Source: Coix lacryma-jobi var. lacryma-jobi (Eukaryota; Streptophyta; Magnoliopsida; Poales; Poaceae). From it: a stretch of 64,000 bases of DNA. The notes beneath the pieces are model-generated. The model did not search any database, was not told where the DNA came from, and saw only the letters and a program-made list of their open reading frames with translations. The position numbers were made by a program, and so were the translations under genes. The DNA lies in contig CM019827.1 in assembly GCA_009763385.1 (NCBI GenBank), positions 118,553,964 through 118,617,963 on the forward strand, read 5' to 3'. Numbering within the stretch: position 1 is the stretch's first letter; each line of letters begins with the position of its first letter. Of this stretch, positions 19,899 through 31,545 are shown piece after piece.

Positions 19899-21061
19899 TT
19901 GATGTTACTTGTTGCTGCTTGTTATTGGGATTATTGATCTGATGATCTGACTAGCTGCTAGTTGCAGTACTTGCACCTGCTAATATATAGCTAGAGAGTC
20001 CGGCCTTGATAGATATACTAGCTAGATATCACTCTTCTTGTTCTTGATCTCTCTCTCTCTCGATCTAGCTATATATAGCTGCTTCTATCATCGATCGATC
20101 TGTCGATCAAATCTCTTCTCTACCAAATTAAAGCAATTAAGCAACTAACAATTAAAGAGCACAAGCAAGCAAGCAAGCTAATTAACAAGGTACCGCCGGC
20201 CGGCAGCGACAAGCTAGCTAAGGCAGCTCGGAGAGGACGAGAGATGGGCACTGGCAGTGGAAGAAGAGAGGGACCAATGCGAGGCAATTATATAGTACTA
20301 ATGGACAACTGATAGATCGATCGAACTTGGCCGCGTGTGTGGACTTGGAGATGCTCGATCTCTAGTCTCTAGCTAGCTACTAGCAGACAGCAGTAGTGAG
20401 ACAGTGATGCAGTGATAGGTGAGAAAGAATGAAGCGGCTGCGAGGGAAGGGAAGGGATCAAGGGATCGCATCGCATCGGAATAAATAAAAAATTTGGAGA
20501 TAGAGGTACGGTAAAAAAAAAGGTGATGAAAGTTGAAAGGTGTAGCGTTTGGTTTGGTGTTTGTGCAGACGACAGCACAGAGACAGAGACACATACACAT
20601 ACACAGACAGAGATTGTGAAAGTGGCCTGCGTGTGCAATCTGCAATGGACTACCAACACTGCTTATCAACTGCAATGGAAAGGAAATGGAATCAAACCAT
20701 GCATGATGACACATATGATGATGAGGATGCCTGCCTGCCTGCCGATGGGGGAAAGCTAGGTTAAAAGCTGTGGCTTGTTGCCTTTGCAATTGGCATCATT
20801 AACCCATAATGTGATGCTGCCCATCCATCTCATTCTCATCATGCACATATCCCTCGGCCGGTAAATGAGTCATGCATCCCACACTCTGCTCTGCTTCTGT
20901 TTGCAGTGCATGGTCTTCTACTCTGACCAGTAGGACCCACGTACACCCACAGGCCGCAGCACGCATGCTTAGCAACCACAATGTATATATGGACTAAGTA
21001 GTCCATATATAACTTATAAGCAACTTTTGTGTCAATGGACTATAGCTATTGTTGTTGTCAC
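19899..21061. other. 5' leader and promoter region of the IDD gene, then spacer
   Basis: 19899-20250 is rich in GATCTAGC/CTAGCTAG and CTCTCTCT and holds two TATA-like stretches (about 20070 and 20287); I cannot say which is used. 20550-20620 is ACACAGAG-rich. At 20984-21011 there is a perfect inverted repeat, TATATATGGACT and its complement separated by AAGT. No further gene is visible. Confidence 0.4.
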
Positions 21062-21077
21062 AATGTTTCAGTCAATA

Positions 21078-21868
21078 GGCGGTGACCGCTCAGAAAACAC
21101 GCCACTTCCTAGGGCTTAGAGCGTCGCCGCCGCCTCTATCTTATTTACCGTTGGTCCCCCTCCCTTCCCCTCCGGTATCTCGCCGAAGGTCGGAGGGAGT
21201 GGGGATCCATCGTTTTTAATAAGTTTTTTTAGTAGATCGAGTCTTCTAAAGTTAGTGTTTCTCCATGCCAAGAATCTTGGTATTGGGGGTGTATTTCCTC
21301 CTCCTCCTCGGCGACGGCGAGGAGGTAGGGTGGATCTGGTCTCTCCATGGTGGCTCTGTTGAAGATGAGGGCAACAACTTCGGCGTCAACATCTACACCA
21401 AGACAACATGGAGACTTTTGTTTCCGGGCTTCGGCATCAAGACGGAGATGATGTCGCCGTCATGGAATAATTTTCCCAGGTCCCTTCTTCGTTTTGTTGT
21501 GGTTGGATCTGGCCATGATGAAGGACTAGGGAGAATAATTTTCAGATCCGTTTTCTTCATTCTTCGGTGGCAGAAAGAAGAAAAAGGAAGACACAAGGAA
21601 GAAGAAGTTTCTCAACTCCGCCTGCAGGAATGTTGGCCGTCCGTTGGGCATCTGTTCTCAGGCCAAAAACAACTGTTGCCGAGTATTTGCCTGTGCGGTC
21701 ATCTATACAAAGCGTCAATCAGGTTTAGATTTGAGAGTTTGAGCCTTTCACAGCGTGGGTATAATATAGATGAGAATCAGTTTCTGGATACATGTTTTTT
21801 CCAGGGTATCTGTAATACGATGATGTACCCAGCTATAATTTAATACAATTCTTCTTTCATCTAAAAAA
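21078..21868 (+). mobile_element. non-LTR type insertion with A-tail and 16-bp target duplication
   Basis: AATGTTTCAGTCAATA occurs at 21062-21077 and again at 21869-21884, directly after a TCTAAAAAA tail. A long variable target duplication plus an A-tail is the mark of target-primed (LINE-machinery) insertion on the plus strand. The 791-base body is GC-rich at its 5' end and AT-rich at its 3' end. A 192-codon frame (21265-21843) starts at an ATG but shows no reverse-transcriptase or other domain. It could be a SINE-like element, a 5'-truncated LINE, or a processed transcript. Confidence 0.75.
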
Positions 21869-21884
21869 AATGTTTCAGTCAATA

Positions 21885-22299
21885 AGTTGTTCATAAGATA
21901 GGTCTCATTTGATGTAGCTAGCTTACACGTATTAATAACAACCAATTCCATTAGAAAAAAATTAGCTGATGAAAAGGCCAAGGACGAGCACTTATTAACC
22001 ATTACTTCAGTCTTCAACATGCATATATCCGTGATGGCTTTTTTTTGCCCGTTTCTTCCCAGGGAAATGCATGGTCGATGGCTCAAATTATTTTATCTAT
22101 AGGTGACAGATAGAATCACTGCACGGCCGGGCAGAGGTCAAAATCTACATATACATAGGGCAGGCAGGTAGTTGCACTATATATATATACACATTCGTAT
22201 ATATTATATTATAGCATAGTAGTAGTAATTAATAAGTAGCTTGCCGGCCTTGATGCCCCTGGTGGACCATTCCAGTTCATCCTCTCGATAGATGCAGCG
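21885..22299. other. AT-rich spacer
   Basis: Nothing gene-like is seen. There are short TATATA runs near 22180 and an inverted-looking CTTGCCGGCCTTG stretch just before the Stowaway element. Confidence 0.4.
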
Positions 22300-22551
22300 T
22301 ACTCCCTCCGTCCAAAAAAAAAAAAAAGTCATTCTCGCTTTCCAGAAAGTCAGCAGACTTTGACCAAATATATATAATAAAGTATTGATATTAATGGTAT
22401 ATAATTAGTATTATTGGATAGATCTTTGAATATACTTTTATAATAAATTTATTTGGAGATAAAAATATTACACACATTTTGTATAAACTCGGTCAAAGTT
22501 GAGAAAGTTTGACCAGCACGCATCCGACTCTTTTTATGGGACGGAGTAGTA
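22300..22551. mobile_element. Stowaway MITE (Tc1/mariner type), copy 1 of family S1
   Basis: TACTCCCTCCGTCC at the left and GGGACGGAGTAGTA at the right are Stowaway ends with TA target sites. The inside shares TTTGACCAAATATAT and AAAGTTGAGAAAGTTTGACC with the copies at 47641-47927 and 50552-50808. Confidence 0.9.
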
Positions 22552-24290
22552 CATATGTATCGACCTCATGCATGGACGACGACGTAGTACGTTTTCTCAA
22601 ATCAAATTAAATAATACTATACCTTAAGCTAAGCTAGCTAAATACATATACACATGATAATAGTAATATTACAGTTCGTCCTCTCGATGGCATACATGTA
22701 TCGACCTTATGCATGGACGACGACGTAGGGCTGTTTGTCAGAGATTCAGATTCAATAGATTCACTAAATTCGGCTTCACTCTGCTAAAATATTTTCCAAA
22801 CAATTAATTTAGATTCACAATATTCACTGAATCTGAGGTGCTGGATTCTATTTTGATGGAGCTTCTCAAGGGGTGCTCCACCAAAATGAGTTTGGTGGAG
22901 TTAGGGAGAAGTTACCCACACTGCCACTCGTTACACAAGATACTAGTTTAGTTTGTATTTTTCTTTCTTCCTCCATCGTCTATTCTCCTCTAGTCCTCTT
23001 CCTCAGTCTGTCCATCTGTCGTCTCCGAGATGAGCCCCACCGTCCTCCTCTTCCTCTCCGCCGTCGGCCCTGCACCGCCCTCTACCGACCGCACCACTCG
23101 ACCTCGTTTGTGTCAGTCGGGCCAGCCCATCCCCCGCTGCCCACGCGGCTGGCCCAGTCTGCGCCTCCCGCGCCTCCTTCGCCCCAGTCGGCCATGCCGT
23201 CTAGCCGCATACACGTCGGTCATGCAGTTGTCCGCCCTCCACTGCACGTGCCCCTCGGTCACACCGCCCGGCCCCATCTGCGCCGTCCTCCGTCCTCCGC
23301 CCACTGATAGCTCCCCACAGCCGCTCCGTCGGCTGCGTCCGACCTTGCTCCGCCCCCGTCGGCCATGTCCGCCCTGGTCGGCCTCCGTCTACGCCCCGCG
23401 CCCCCGCGTGCTTCCCCGATCGGCCTTCGCACTCTGCTGGCCATGCTCCACCCTCTGCCCACAGCGCCCCACATCCGCTCTGTCGGCTGCGCCTGGCCTT
23501 GCTCCACCCCCGCCAGCCGCGTCGCCCGGCCTCATCCGCCCTGGTCGACCTCCGTCTACTACACCCTGCTCCCCGCGCGTGCTTCCCCGATCGACCCTTT
23601 GCATCCGTCTCCCGTCTCGATCTCCGTTGGTGTCTCTCCCGGCCCTCTTCTTCTAATCCGCTCATCTCCTGATCCCTTTTTCATTGATATCTGCTCATCC
23701 CTCTCTCTGAGATGTGCTCGTACGTTCTCCCTGGCTCCCTCTCTCGTAAAACTCGTCCTCCCTTTATCTCCTAAGCCCTGACTCTAAAGGCCGGGTTAGT
23801 GCGGTCTTGGACGTCCCAAATTAATTCCAACATGCATTGCATCCGTCTTGTTGATCGAGATGCTAAAAAATTATACATAGAACGTCCAATTTAGGGTTGA
23901 GATCGATGAAGAAAATGTGACTTCTGGGAAAACTACACCCAGTAAAAACCAATTTTCCAAAGTGGCCGGCTAGTAAACTTCTCCAGATTGCATAATGGAT
24001 TTCATGATTATGTTGATTTCGTCAAGATGATTATATTGAAATGCTCATATACATATAATATACAATTTTAAAGTCTAGATGAATAAATTATATATATGCT
24101 CTCATGTAGATGTCACCACACAGAACATTATATTGCTCGGTTTTGGCAATCCAGATCCACTAATTAAGTTATGTTTTTGCATGATTTGTAAGGAATAATC
24201 TTGACCCCCACGGGATAAGTTAAGTCCACTGCACTATATAAACATATAGGGATCACAACCAATTGAGGGCATCCAACCAAATAATAAACC
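22552..24290. other. GC/CT-rich repeat-like stretch with long spurious frames
   Basis: 22730-22880 contains a MITE-like GAGATTCAGATTCA/TGAATCTGAGG pair. 23020-23650 is very C-rich and open in several frames on both strands. It includes an imperfect duplication of about 165 bases (GTCGGCTGCG at about 23328 and 23488; TGCTTCCCCGATCG at about 23410 and 23580). No protein family is recognisable in any frame and I call no gene. 23790-24290 is AT-rich spacer. Confidence 0.4.
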
Positions 24291-24295
24291 AATAT

Positions 24296-25842
24296 TGTCG
24301 GGTACCAAAATAAGGGGTACCCCGGATGACCCAACAAAAACAAGGGCCCGAACCGGCGGGCGATCCCGGCCCACGCTTGGCCACCAAGGGACCCCCCGCT
24401 GGGGGCAGCGGCCCATCGCTCGGATAGACCCGATGGCAATCCAGCCCGCCCCAAGGGCGAACCGAGGCCCAGGGACGAGGCAGAAAACGCCAAGATACTC
24501 CAACTCCCCGCACGAACCCGGCCTAGAACCACCCTGGACGAGGCAGAAAACGCCAAGACACTCCAACTCCCCGCACGAACCCGGCCTAGAACCACCCCGA
24601 ACAGGGGCGGTACCATGACCGAACGTGCTCACCCTGCTTCAACAAGGGTGGAGGGCCATCCTGGTCCACCTCCTTATTCGTGCCAGCAAGAAAACCTGGT
24701 ATGGACCGGGTAATCCGGAGCGCCACACTGCAGGGACCGGCGGCCTAATGACTGCGTCCCCCGAGAGGTCCTCTCAGGCCACTGGTGGTGAAGGCGACCT
24801 GTCACGACGCAGCGCAAATCGCTCATCACTAGCTCCTCAAAAGGAGATCTCGACAGGGGTTCGGGTCCAATAAATTTAACAACAGTGTCGCGCATGCGAA
24901 AATCCACTACCGACTGACTCGCAGGCTAAGGGACCCCGCAGTCCAGTCTACCCCCCGAGGCCTCACGCTCAGGTCTCCGGGGGTGAGTTCCACTTCTGCT
25001 TCGCCCGAGCCCTCGTGCAGAGGCCACAGGCGGCCTTCTTCGCTTCGTCCGAGCCCTCGTGCCGAGGCCATGGGCAGTCTTCCCCGCTCCACCCGAGCCC
25101 TCGTGTTGAGGCCTCGGGCGGCCTTCTCCGATTCGCCCGAGACCTCGTGGCCAGGCCTCGGGCGAAATTCGACCCTTCGACCAGAAGCTTCGGCGCAAGG
25201 CGACAAGCGCTACAAGGACCCGCAAATCCCGGGCCATTCATGGCTCCTCCAGCATGTCTACGACGTATGGGTCAAGACGTTGTTTGGGACTCGCACCATC
25301 CCCACGGTCAGAAGGACGGGATGAAGGGACTTGTCGCTGCACCACCACATTGACGGACGTGTGCGGCCACAATAACAAGAACAACCGGCTACGTTGTTAC
25401 ATTAGAATCACAGTAGCACACTCCTACCTTTGGCTTAAAAATAAGAGCGGTCGCGTACTATCTCCTTGTAACTCATGCCCTCCTTGAGACTATAAAAGGA
25501 GCGGCCAGGGGACGTCTTAGGGCAAATCAGGCCACCACAAAAGACAGCCATCGAGCAAGGAAAACTCCACACACACTAGCCAACGGCCATGTCGTAGGCT
25601 TCGTCTCCTTCATCCTCATGAGACTTGGGGGCGATCCACCTTCTCTCATCCGCTTGTAACCCTACTACGAGCACCCCGGTGCAAGATAACACGATCTCTC
25701 CCACCTCACTGGACGTAGGGCCTCCGTTCGTCCGAACTAGTATAAACCTCTTGTGTCCTTCTTGCATCACCACTCTGGACTAGAGCCACATAGATACAAA
25801 TTTACTCACCGGTGTTAGGACCCCTGGTCCGAAACACCGACA
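24296..25842 (+). repeat. solo LTR of a Ty3/gypsy element, 1547 bp, TSD AATAT
   Basis: It begins TGTCGGGTACC and ends AACACCGACA, with AATAT directly on both sides (24291-24295 and 25843-25847). No PBS or coding region follows, so the two LTRs of a full element recombined to leave one. Internal features are a 58-60 base tandem duplication around 24476-24600 (GAGGCAGAAAACGCCAAGA twice) and an array of CGAGCCCTCGTG-containing units at about 25005-25160. Confidence 0.93.
25491..25498 (+). promoter_or_regulatory. TATA box of the solo LTR
   Basis: GAGACTATAAAAGGAGCGG lies about 350 bases before the LTR end and gives the LTR its plus-strand direction. A solo LTR keeps its promoter, so it could start transcripts into 25.9 kb onward. 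Confidence 0.65.
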
Positions 25843-25847
25843 AATAT

Positions 25848-26945
25848 ATTATATTTTTTTACTCCTTTTGTCAAAATCTCTTTGAACCTCTAAAGTTGTT
25901 ATTCTACACATCTCTCGACTAGATTTATAGACGACGTTTTAGTTAGCCTTATTGACTAGAACAACCCTAGCTAGGTCCATCTTCATTCCCAACGGGTTCC
26001 TTTCTGAAAGGGACTTTTTTTCTTTTCTTTTTTTTTTTTGGCCGTGGTTGACCTATACGTCGAAACAAATCGGCGGTTTCCCAAGCGACCCTATAGTACT
26101 AGTATGTCCTTTAGGTGTAGGGCCAAATTTAGATAAGCACACATTTCAATTATGAGTATTGTTAGCTGCATCAAAGCATTGAAGCGAAGTTGGTTAATAG
26201 TAAGGGAGTACTCATCATAATTAACGTAATAATAATTGATCGACGTGCGTGACCATATCGCCGCCCAATATCCCTACGTGGCTAGCTAGCCGTGCTACGG
26301 CGGGCGCGCGGGGGCACGTGCACGTACGTACAGTACGTGTATCTGTATTGCATGTATGCATGCATGTGTGTTCTTGAGACGCACAGTACGTACCGTACCT
26401 CTCCATGCATGCAAATTGCAAAAAACAAGACGCACGCACATCAGGGTGAGATGGGTCACGAGCGCGGGAAGCACGCAGCTCGGCTGCAGCTTTTATTTTA
26501 GGGGTAGCTAGCGGCCATGTGTACGTAGCTAGATGCTCCGATCCATACAGACGACGACGACGCAACAGACGACGACAGGAAATGGAACGAATATGATGAT
26601 ATTTGTCCCGCATTATACACTGTTGCTTGCATATGCATGTATATATCGTCGACGGCCTCGACTAGAACACGTAGTGACGTCATACTCATATACAGTACTG
26701 TAGATATATACTATTGTATTTACGTATCGTCTAACGACGACATGCATGCATATATACAATACAATTCAATAACTACCGCTATGTTCGCTTGAGCTATATA
26801 TTCAGTTAAAATCAGTTCTACTTTTTTAGCTATATGTATAGTATTTTTTCTCTTACAACAAATCAGTCTATCGAATAGACCATACGAGAGATGAGCCGGA
26901 TTGCTATATATATTTATAATAACACCAGCTAGAAGAACTTCTTTA
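25848..26945. other. spacer, ATGCATGC- and CGACGACG-rich
   Basis: No gene is seen. 26300-26420 is rich in ACGTACGTAC and TGCATGCATG. 26540-26580 is CGACGACGACG. Short frames here look accidental. Confidence 0.4.
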
Positions 26946-27278
26946 GAGCAGCTCCAATGTTTACGCCAAGCTGGTGCTAGAAGGAGTGAGAAGAAAGAAT
27001 ATGAGGTGCTATACATTATAGAGGTGGCGCTAGCTTAACGCCTCTTGACACCTGTTGCCTATTCTAGCACCTGGTGCTAGAGGAGAGAGGAGAGAGAAAA
27101 ATGCTTGGAAATAGATGTGGAGCGTGGGAGAGGACAATAGTTTATTCATTGCGGGTCCCATTTAACTAGTGCTAGCAAAGTTTACACATTGGGATGTAAT
27201 AGAACAAAAACAACCATCACCTGATGTGGCAAAACTTAGCACCACCAGAGGCGCTATACACTAAAGTACGTTGCCCTT
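26946..27278. mobile_element. probable Tourist-like MITE
   Basis: It begins TTA-GAGCAGCTCCAATG and contains internal inverted pairs (GGTGCTAGAAGG, CTAGCACCTGGTGCTAG). The right end is weak: TACACTAAAGTACGTTGCCC followed by TTA. The family resemblance and TTA on both sides support it, but the right boundary is uncertain. Confidence 0.55.
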
Positions 27279-27517
27279 AATTAGCAGCCTTATCTTCCGG
27301 TTCTAACCGGCCGAGGGCCGATGGATCCACATAAAATCTTAATCCAATATTTTTTAAGTTACGACCATATCTTAATCCAATATTGGCAACTATACAGTGA
27401 CGAAGTATATGCATATATTAAAAATGCTTTGCAGGTACTTGTATTAGCTGCTGCTGCAAGTGCGTACTGCCATCAACTAGCTGCATTGTCAACTAGTCAT
27501 CGAAAGAGCTCATCTTA
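27279..27517. other. AT-rich spacer
   Basis: No gene is visible. It contains a short direct repeat, ATCTTAATCCAATATT, at about 27338 and 27368. Confidence 0.35.
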
Positions 27518-27751
27518 TACTCCCTCAGTACAGGAAATAGGTGACATTTTGAACATCGATACGGTTTTCAAAGAATAACTTTAACTTTCCTTATACCAAA
27601 AATATTTATCAAAAAGTAATATATATTATTTATATATATTAATAAAAGTTTTTTCAAACTTAATAACTTGAAGTTATTCATGATTTTTATTTCTAAAGTT
27701 TGACTGAAACCTTATCCAAAACGTCATCTATTTTTTATACGGAGGGAAGTA
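27518..27751. mobile_element. Stowaway-like MITE
   Basis: TACTCCCTCAGTACAGGAAA and TTTTTATACGGAGGGAAGTA are near-matching inverted ends, and the interior is AT-rich. This copy is more diverged than family S1. Confidence 0.7.
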
Positions 27752-28047
27752 TTACACGTGGGGAGCGAGAGTATAGAAAATCATTATGTGTGTGTGAGAG
27801 AGAGAGCGCTGTCGTGTTTTGATTGTCCGCCCTTCACGGAAGCTAGCCTGCATATGGTGCATAGTTGATCTGCACTGCACGAGTACAATTTTTTTTTCCC
27901 AAAATTTAAAATAGTTAGGACTATATATATGTTTTAGAAAACATTTTTTTGCTTGCATGGGATGAATGCATGGGAAGCGGGTGCCAGGAACATGTCCTGT
28001 CAGGTGTTTGTTGACGACGTTAGTACTGCTAGGCCTCATCTCGTTTA
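27752..28047. other. spacer
   Basis: It contains a short GTGTGTGTGAGAGAGAGAG microsatellite near 27790. No gene is visible. Confidence 0.35.
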
Positions 28048-28287
28048 GGCCTTGTTTAGTTTCCCCAACTTTCCCCAAATATTTCTAGATTTCTCGTCAC
28101 ATCAATCTTTAGCTGCATGCATGGAGCATTAAATGTAGGTAAAAAAATAACTAATTGTACTTTTAGTATGTACATGTCGAGACGAATCTTTTGAGTCTAG
28201 TTAGTTCATGTTTGGACAAAATTTGTCAAATAACAACGAAAGTGCTACAGTGTCAATTTCAAATATTTCCCCAAACTAAACAAGACC
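28048..28287. mobile_element. common grass MITE (GGCCTTGTTTAG family), TTA target duplication
   Basis: The ends GGCCTTGTTTAGTTT and AAACTAAACAAGACC are inverted repeats with TTA at 28045-28047 and 28288-28290. The interior carries GCATGGAGCATTAAAT, ACGAATCTTTTGAG and AACGAAAGTGCTACAGTG, blocks that recur throughout grass genomes. Confidence 0.9.
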
Positions 28288-28299
28288 TTAGATGTTATT

Positions 28300-28455
28300 T
28301 TTTTTTAACTTTGCTACTGTACTATTTTTGTTTGTATTTGACAAATATTATCCAATCATGTGCTAACTAGGCTCAAAAGATTCGTCGCGTGATTTATAAC
28401 TAATTTATGTAATTATTTATTTATTTTACCAACATTTAATGCTTCATGCATACTC
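28300..28455. mobile_element. inverted fragment of the same MITE family
   Basis: GCTACTGTACTATTTTTG, CTCAAAAGATTCGTC and ACATTTAATGCTTCATGCAT are reverse complements of blocks in the MITE at 28048-28287. Terminal repeats are missing, so this is a partial older copy that lies head-to-head with the first. Confidence 0.7.
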
Positions 28456-28834
28456 CGTCCAAGCATTGATGTAATGGAGAGTGAAAAAAATTGGAAGTTT
28501 GAGTACACTATCAGTGCAGTCGCGTGCAGCCAGATCGAGAGTGAGAGAGATGCGATGCATGCGAAATTCAAAGCGAGAATCAAGCTGGGTGGATCGAAAT
28601 CGCGAATCGGGAGCATGCAAATTACTAGGACGTACTAGTAGTCAGGAGCATGCTGCATGGCAGTTGGCAGGTGAATGAATATTTGGAAGTGTGGGAAGCT
28701 AGGCGTCTGCTTGCGAGCTGACTTTAGTCAGCCCAGCCCTAGCTAGCTCCGTAGTACAGTATGTACTACTGTAGTAGCCAGCTGAGCTGAGCTGATTGAT
28801 CGAGATTCTAATGTAACACTACTCCATTATATTA

Positions 28835-29095
28835 TACTTCCTCCGTATCCTATTTAGAAGTCGTTTTGGAAAAGAGTTCAGTCAAACATTAGAAATATAA
28901 ATCATGAACAACTTTTAAATTATTGAGTTTAGAGATATAAAAATTATATAGATAAATTTGTCTTGAAAAGTACTTTCATAAAAATATATATACACCACTT
29001 TACAACAAATATTTTTAAAGAAACAAATGGTCAAAATTATGCTTTGAAGACCGTGTCGCTGTCCTAAACGATTTCTATTTGCGATACGGAGTAGT
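28835..29095. mobile_element. Stowaway MITE, family S2
   Basis: TACTTCCTCCGTATCC and GCGATACGGAGTAGTA are the ends. The interior (TCAAACATTAGAAATATAAAT, GACCGTGTCGCTGTCC) is shared with copies at 36580-36843 and 44462-44724. Confidence 0.85.
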
Positions 29096-30604
29096 ATGTA
29101 AGTATATAAAAAAAGCTAGTATGATCGAGCTGAGAGGAGAGGATCCGGTCCCCGGCCCGTGATAATTGGCCTTTTTGCCTTTGAGCTTTGTTTAGCGCTA
29201 ATCCCTTGGATTCTAGCGTATGAACTCTAGCAGGCCCTAGGATGTTCTCCCATCCGCGCCTCGTGCTCCTGCATGCATCCCCATTTCCATTGCACTGTGC
29301 AGTGTGCATGCATGCATGCCTGCCCCTAGGCCGCCAGCCCTCTCTCTCTCTAGTCTCTCCACAGACAGGCACAGCCTTTCCAAAGGGACACAAGATTCCT
29401 TTCCAAAGTCCACAGAAAAACATTTCGCTTTCTTTTACCCCTCTCTCTCTCTCTCTGGTCCCCTTTTGGCCGTTGCTAGTCTGCTGCTAGGGAAGAGGGA
29501 AGTGAGATACGATACTTTGGAAAAATAAAACAAACATGGAGAGTTTTGGGAAAAAGAGAAGCCTTGTCAACATGGGTATGTTTGCTTTTGCTTGAATTGC
29601 TTGGATTGACCTTGGCCGCTGCATGCATGGACCACGGCTGGTGCTTCTAGGACTAGGTAGGCTTCAACAACCATGTATGCATATGCATATGCATATACAT
29701 ATTTCATTTCATATTAAACTAGGAGCAATTTTGGTGTGTCCACCCCCCTACCTAACTCTATCCTACCTTTCCATAATGTTATGACTTAAACTAAGGGTGT
29801 CTATCGTGGAACTGCAACAGCTAGCTAGCTAGTTTTGTTTTCAATATTTTTGTTATGCCTCCCTAGACATGCATCCCCAATGGTATGAGCTAGTAATTAC
29901 CTTTAAGCTAATCTTCTCAATGGTGCTAATTAACTTTTATAATATAGCTCATAACCGGGATAGCCTCATATACCTCTCTCACATGATATTGAAATGTGTG
30001 TATGAGTCTAATTCTTGATCAAGAACTAGTTTTTCTCTTTCTTCTGTCAAGATATAAAAAAAATACTTAAAGCTATAGCCTAATTATGGGTCACCCATTG
30101 CGGGTGCAAGTGTTTAATAGTCGTCTCTTGAGCCTACTATTACTAATTGGAGAACTATTTTGCAGCTCAAACATACTACAAAAAATAGAGAAATCTTTTT
30201 TAGAAAAAAGAACAAACATTCTACTATCGATTACATATTCAAATAAAGTTCAAAACCCCATTGGATTTTATTTATTTGCTTCTAACTATCTAGCTTTGAT
30301 GTTTTTAAAACAAATGCTCAAATTTACATTAATAAATTGTCCACATCTGAGTATAAAAATAACATGATGAAGGTCCGAGGAGATAGGGATTCAAGGGGCC
30401 GGGTTGTCTGTGAACCAACCTGGCTTGTTTTTATGGATAACACATAAAAGTTAATCTATTTACGAATTTGTGCACAACCGCTTTATATCACTGTGAGAAT
30501 ATCCTTTGTTAGTTCCTACACTGCAGTCCTAGTGTTCGTGAACCTTTCAGCTGGGAATTCTGTTATACTTATCTAATTAAATGTTAATAAAAAAATTACG
30601 TAGG
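29096..30604. other. spacer upstream of the tRNA gene
   Basis: It contains (CT)n runs at about 29340 and 29440 and an ATGCATATGCATATGCAT run near 29675. No convincing coding exon is visible on either strand. The 93-codon frame at 30086-30367 is AT-rich and featureless. Confidence 0.4.
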
Positions 30605-30678
30605 GGTCCCGTAGCTCAGTTGGTTAGAGCGTTGGTCTTATGAGCCGAAGGTCGCGGGTTCGAGCCCCGCCGGGACCA
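30605..30678 (+). tRNA. tRNA-Ile, anticodon TAT
   Basis: A full cloverleaf can be drawn over 74 bases. The acceptor GGTCCCG pairs with CGGGACC, the D-arm is GCTC/GAGC, the anticodon stem TTGGT/GCCGA encloses the loop CTTATGA (anticodon TAT, positions 34-36), and the T-arm GCGGG/CCCGC encloses TTCGAGC, with discriminator A. The pol III A box (TAGCTCAGTTGG) and B box (GGTTCGAGCCC) are present. No intron is present. The anticodon reads ATA isoleucine codons. Several anticodon-stem pairs are G-U, but all other pairs are intact, so it looks functional. Confidence 0.88.
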
Positions 30679-30683
30679 TTTTT
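30679..30683 (+). terminator. RNA polymerase III terminator of the tRNA gene
   Basis: A run of five T follows the discriminator base immediately. This is sufficient for pol III termination. Confidence 0.8.
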
Positions 30684-31545
30684 ATAAAAACATTTTCCCT
30701 TTTATATTTTTCTCAGGCAGGTTCAAAACAAAAAAAAAATACCACATTTTTTCTTTTTACCCCTCCTATATTTTTTTAAACTTTTTACCTCTCCCCAATT
30801 TTTGTCACACTTTTTACATTTTGCCCTTTATACTCCTTCATCAGAGACACCAGAAGTAAGTTGCATTGATTGACACACGAAAAAAAAAGAGCTAGAAATT
30901 GGTTTTGATATAAAAAAACTACCACTTTTCTCCTTACCTTTCCAACAATAGTTTGCTGTGTTCTGGAACAAAAAAAAATCGTGTGACACTAGCTAGAGAT
31001 GCGGTAGCAATTAGGGCTATGAGCCAAAATTAGCAAGCCATAAACAATTAGTAGATGTAGAATGAACCACCATCAAGTAAAACTACTAGGGACATTTTGA
31101 ACGGTGTTATTATAATTTTGCAAAGTTGGAGATACACCGTTGCTATCTCAATGACATGTGAGATACACATGAGTCAATAATATAGGGTCAGGATGACATA
31201 TCTTCAATTTTACAAAATTATAATGACAGTCATCAATTTTTTTCCAAACTACTAAAGCATGTGGATTTAAAGAGACATGTGCATTTTTCACTCGGGCTTG
31301 AAGTTTTTCTGATAATATGTATCTGTATTGATAGACACAAGGAAGACATACAACAATACATCTATACATACAAACACGTAAGTACAAGATACACAAATAG
31401 TTGTACTAGACAGGAGCCGCCAAAGCTGGACTTCTACACATGAGCTCGTCGGCGACGTCAGAGTGATGCATCACCGAGATGGGAAAGAGCTCATAAGGAC
31501 CTTATTCCTTGATTACGCAGTCATAAGGAAAACTACTTGCTTTCT
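30684..31545. other. AT-rich spacer
   Basis: Many A and T homopolymers are present, with no gene. Short frames near 31148-31443 on both strands are featureless. Confidence 0.35.

Noticed and set aside
23030..23656. 208-codon C-rich ORF
   Set aside because: The region is open in several frames on both strands because of composition, and contains an internal duplication; no domain is seen.
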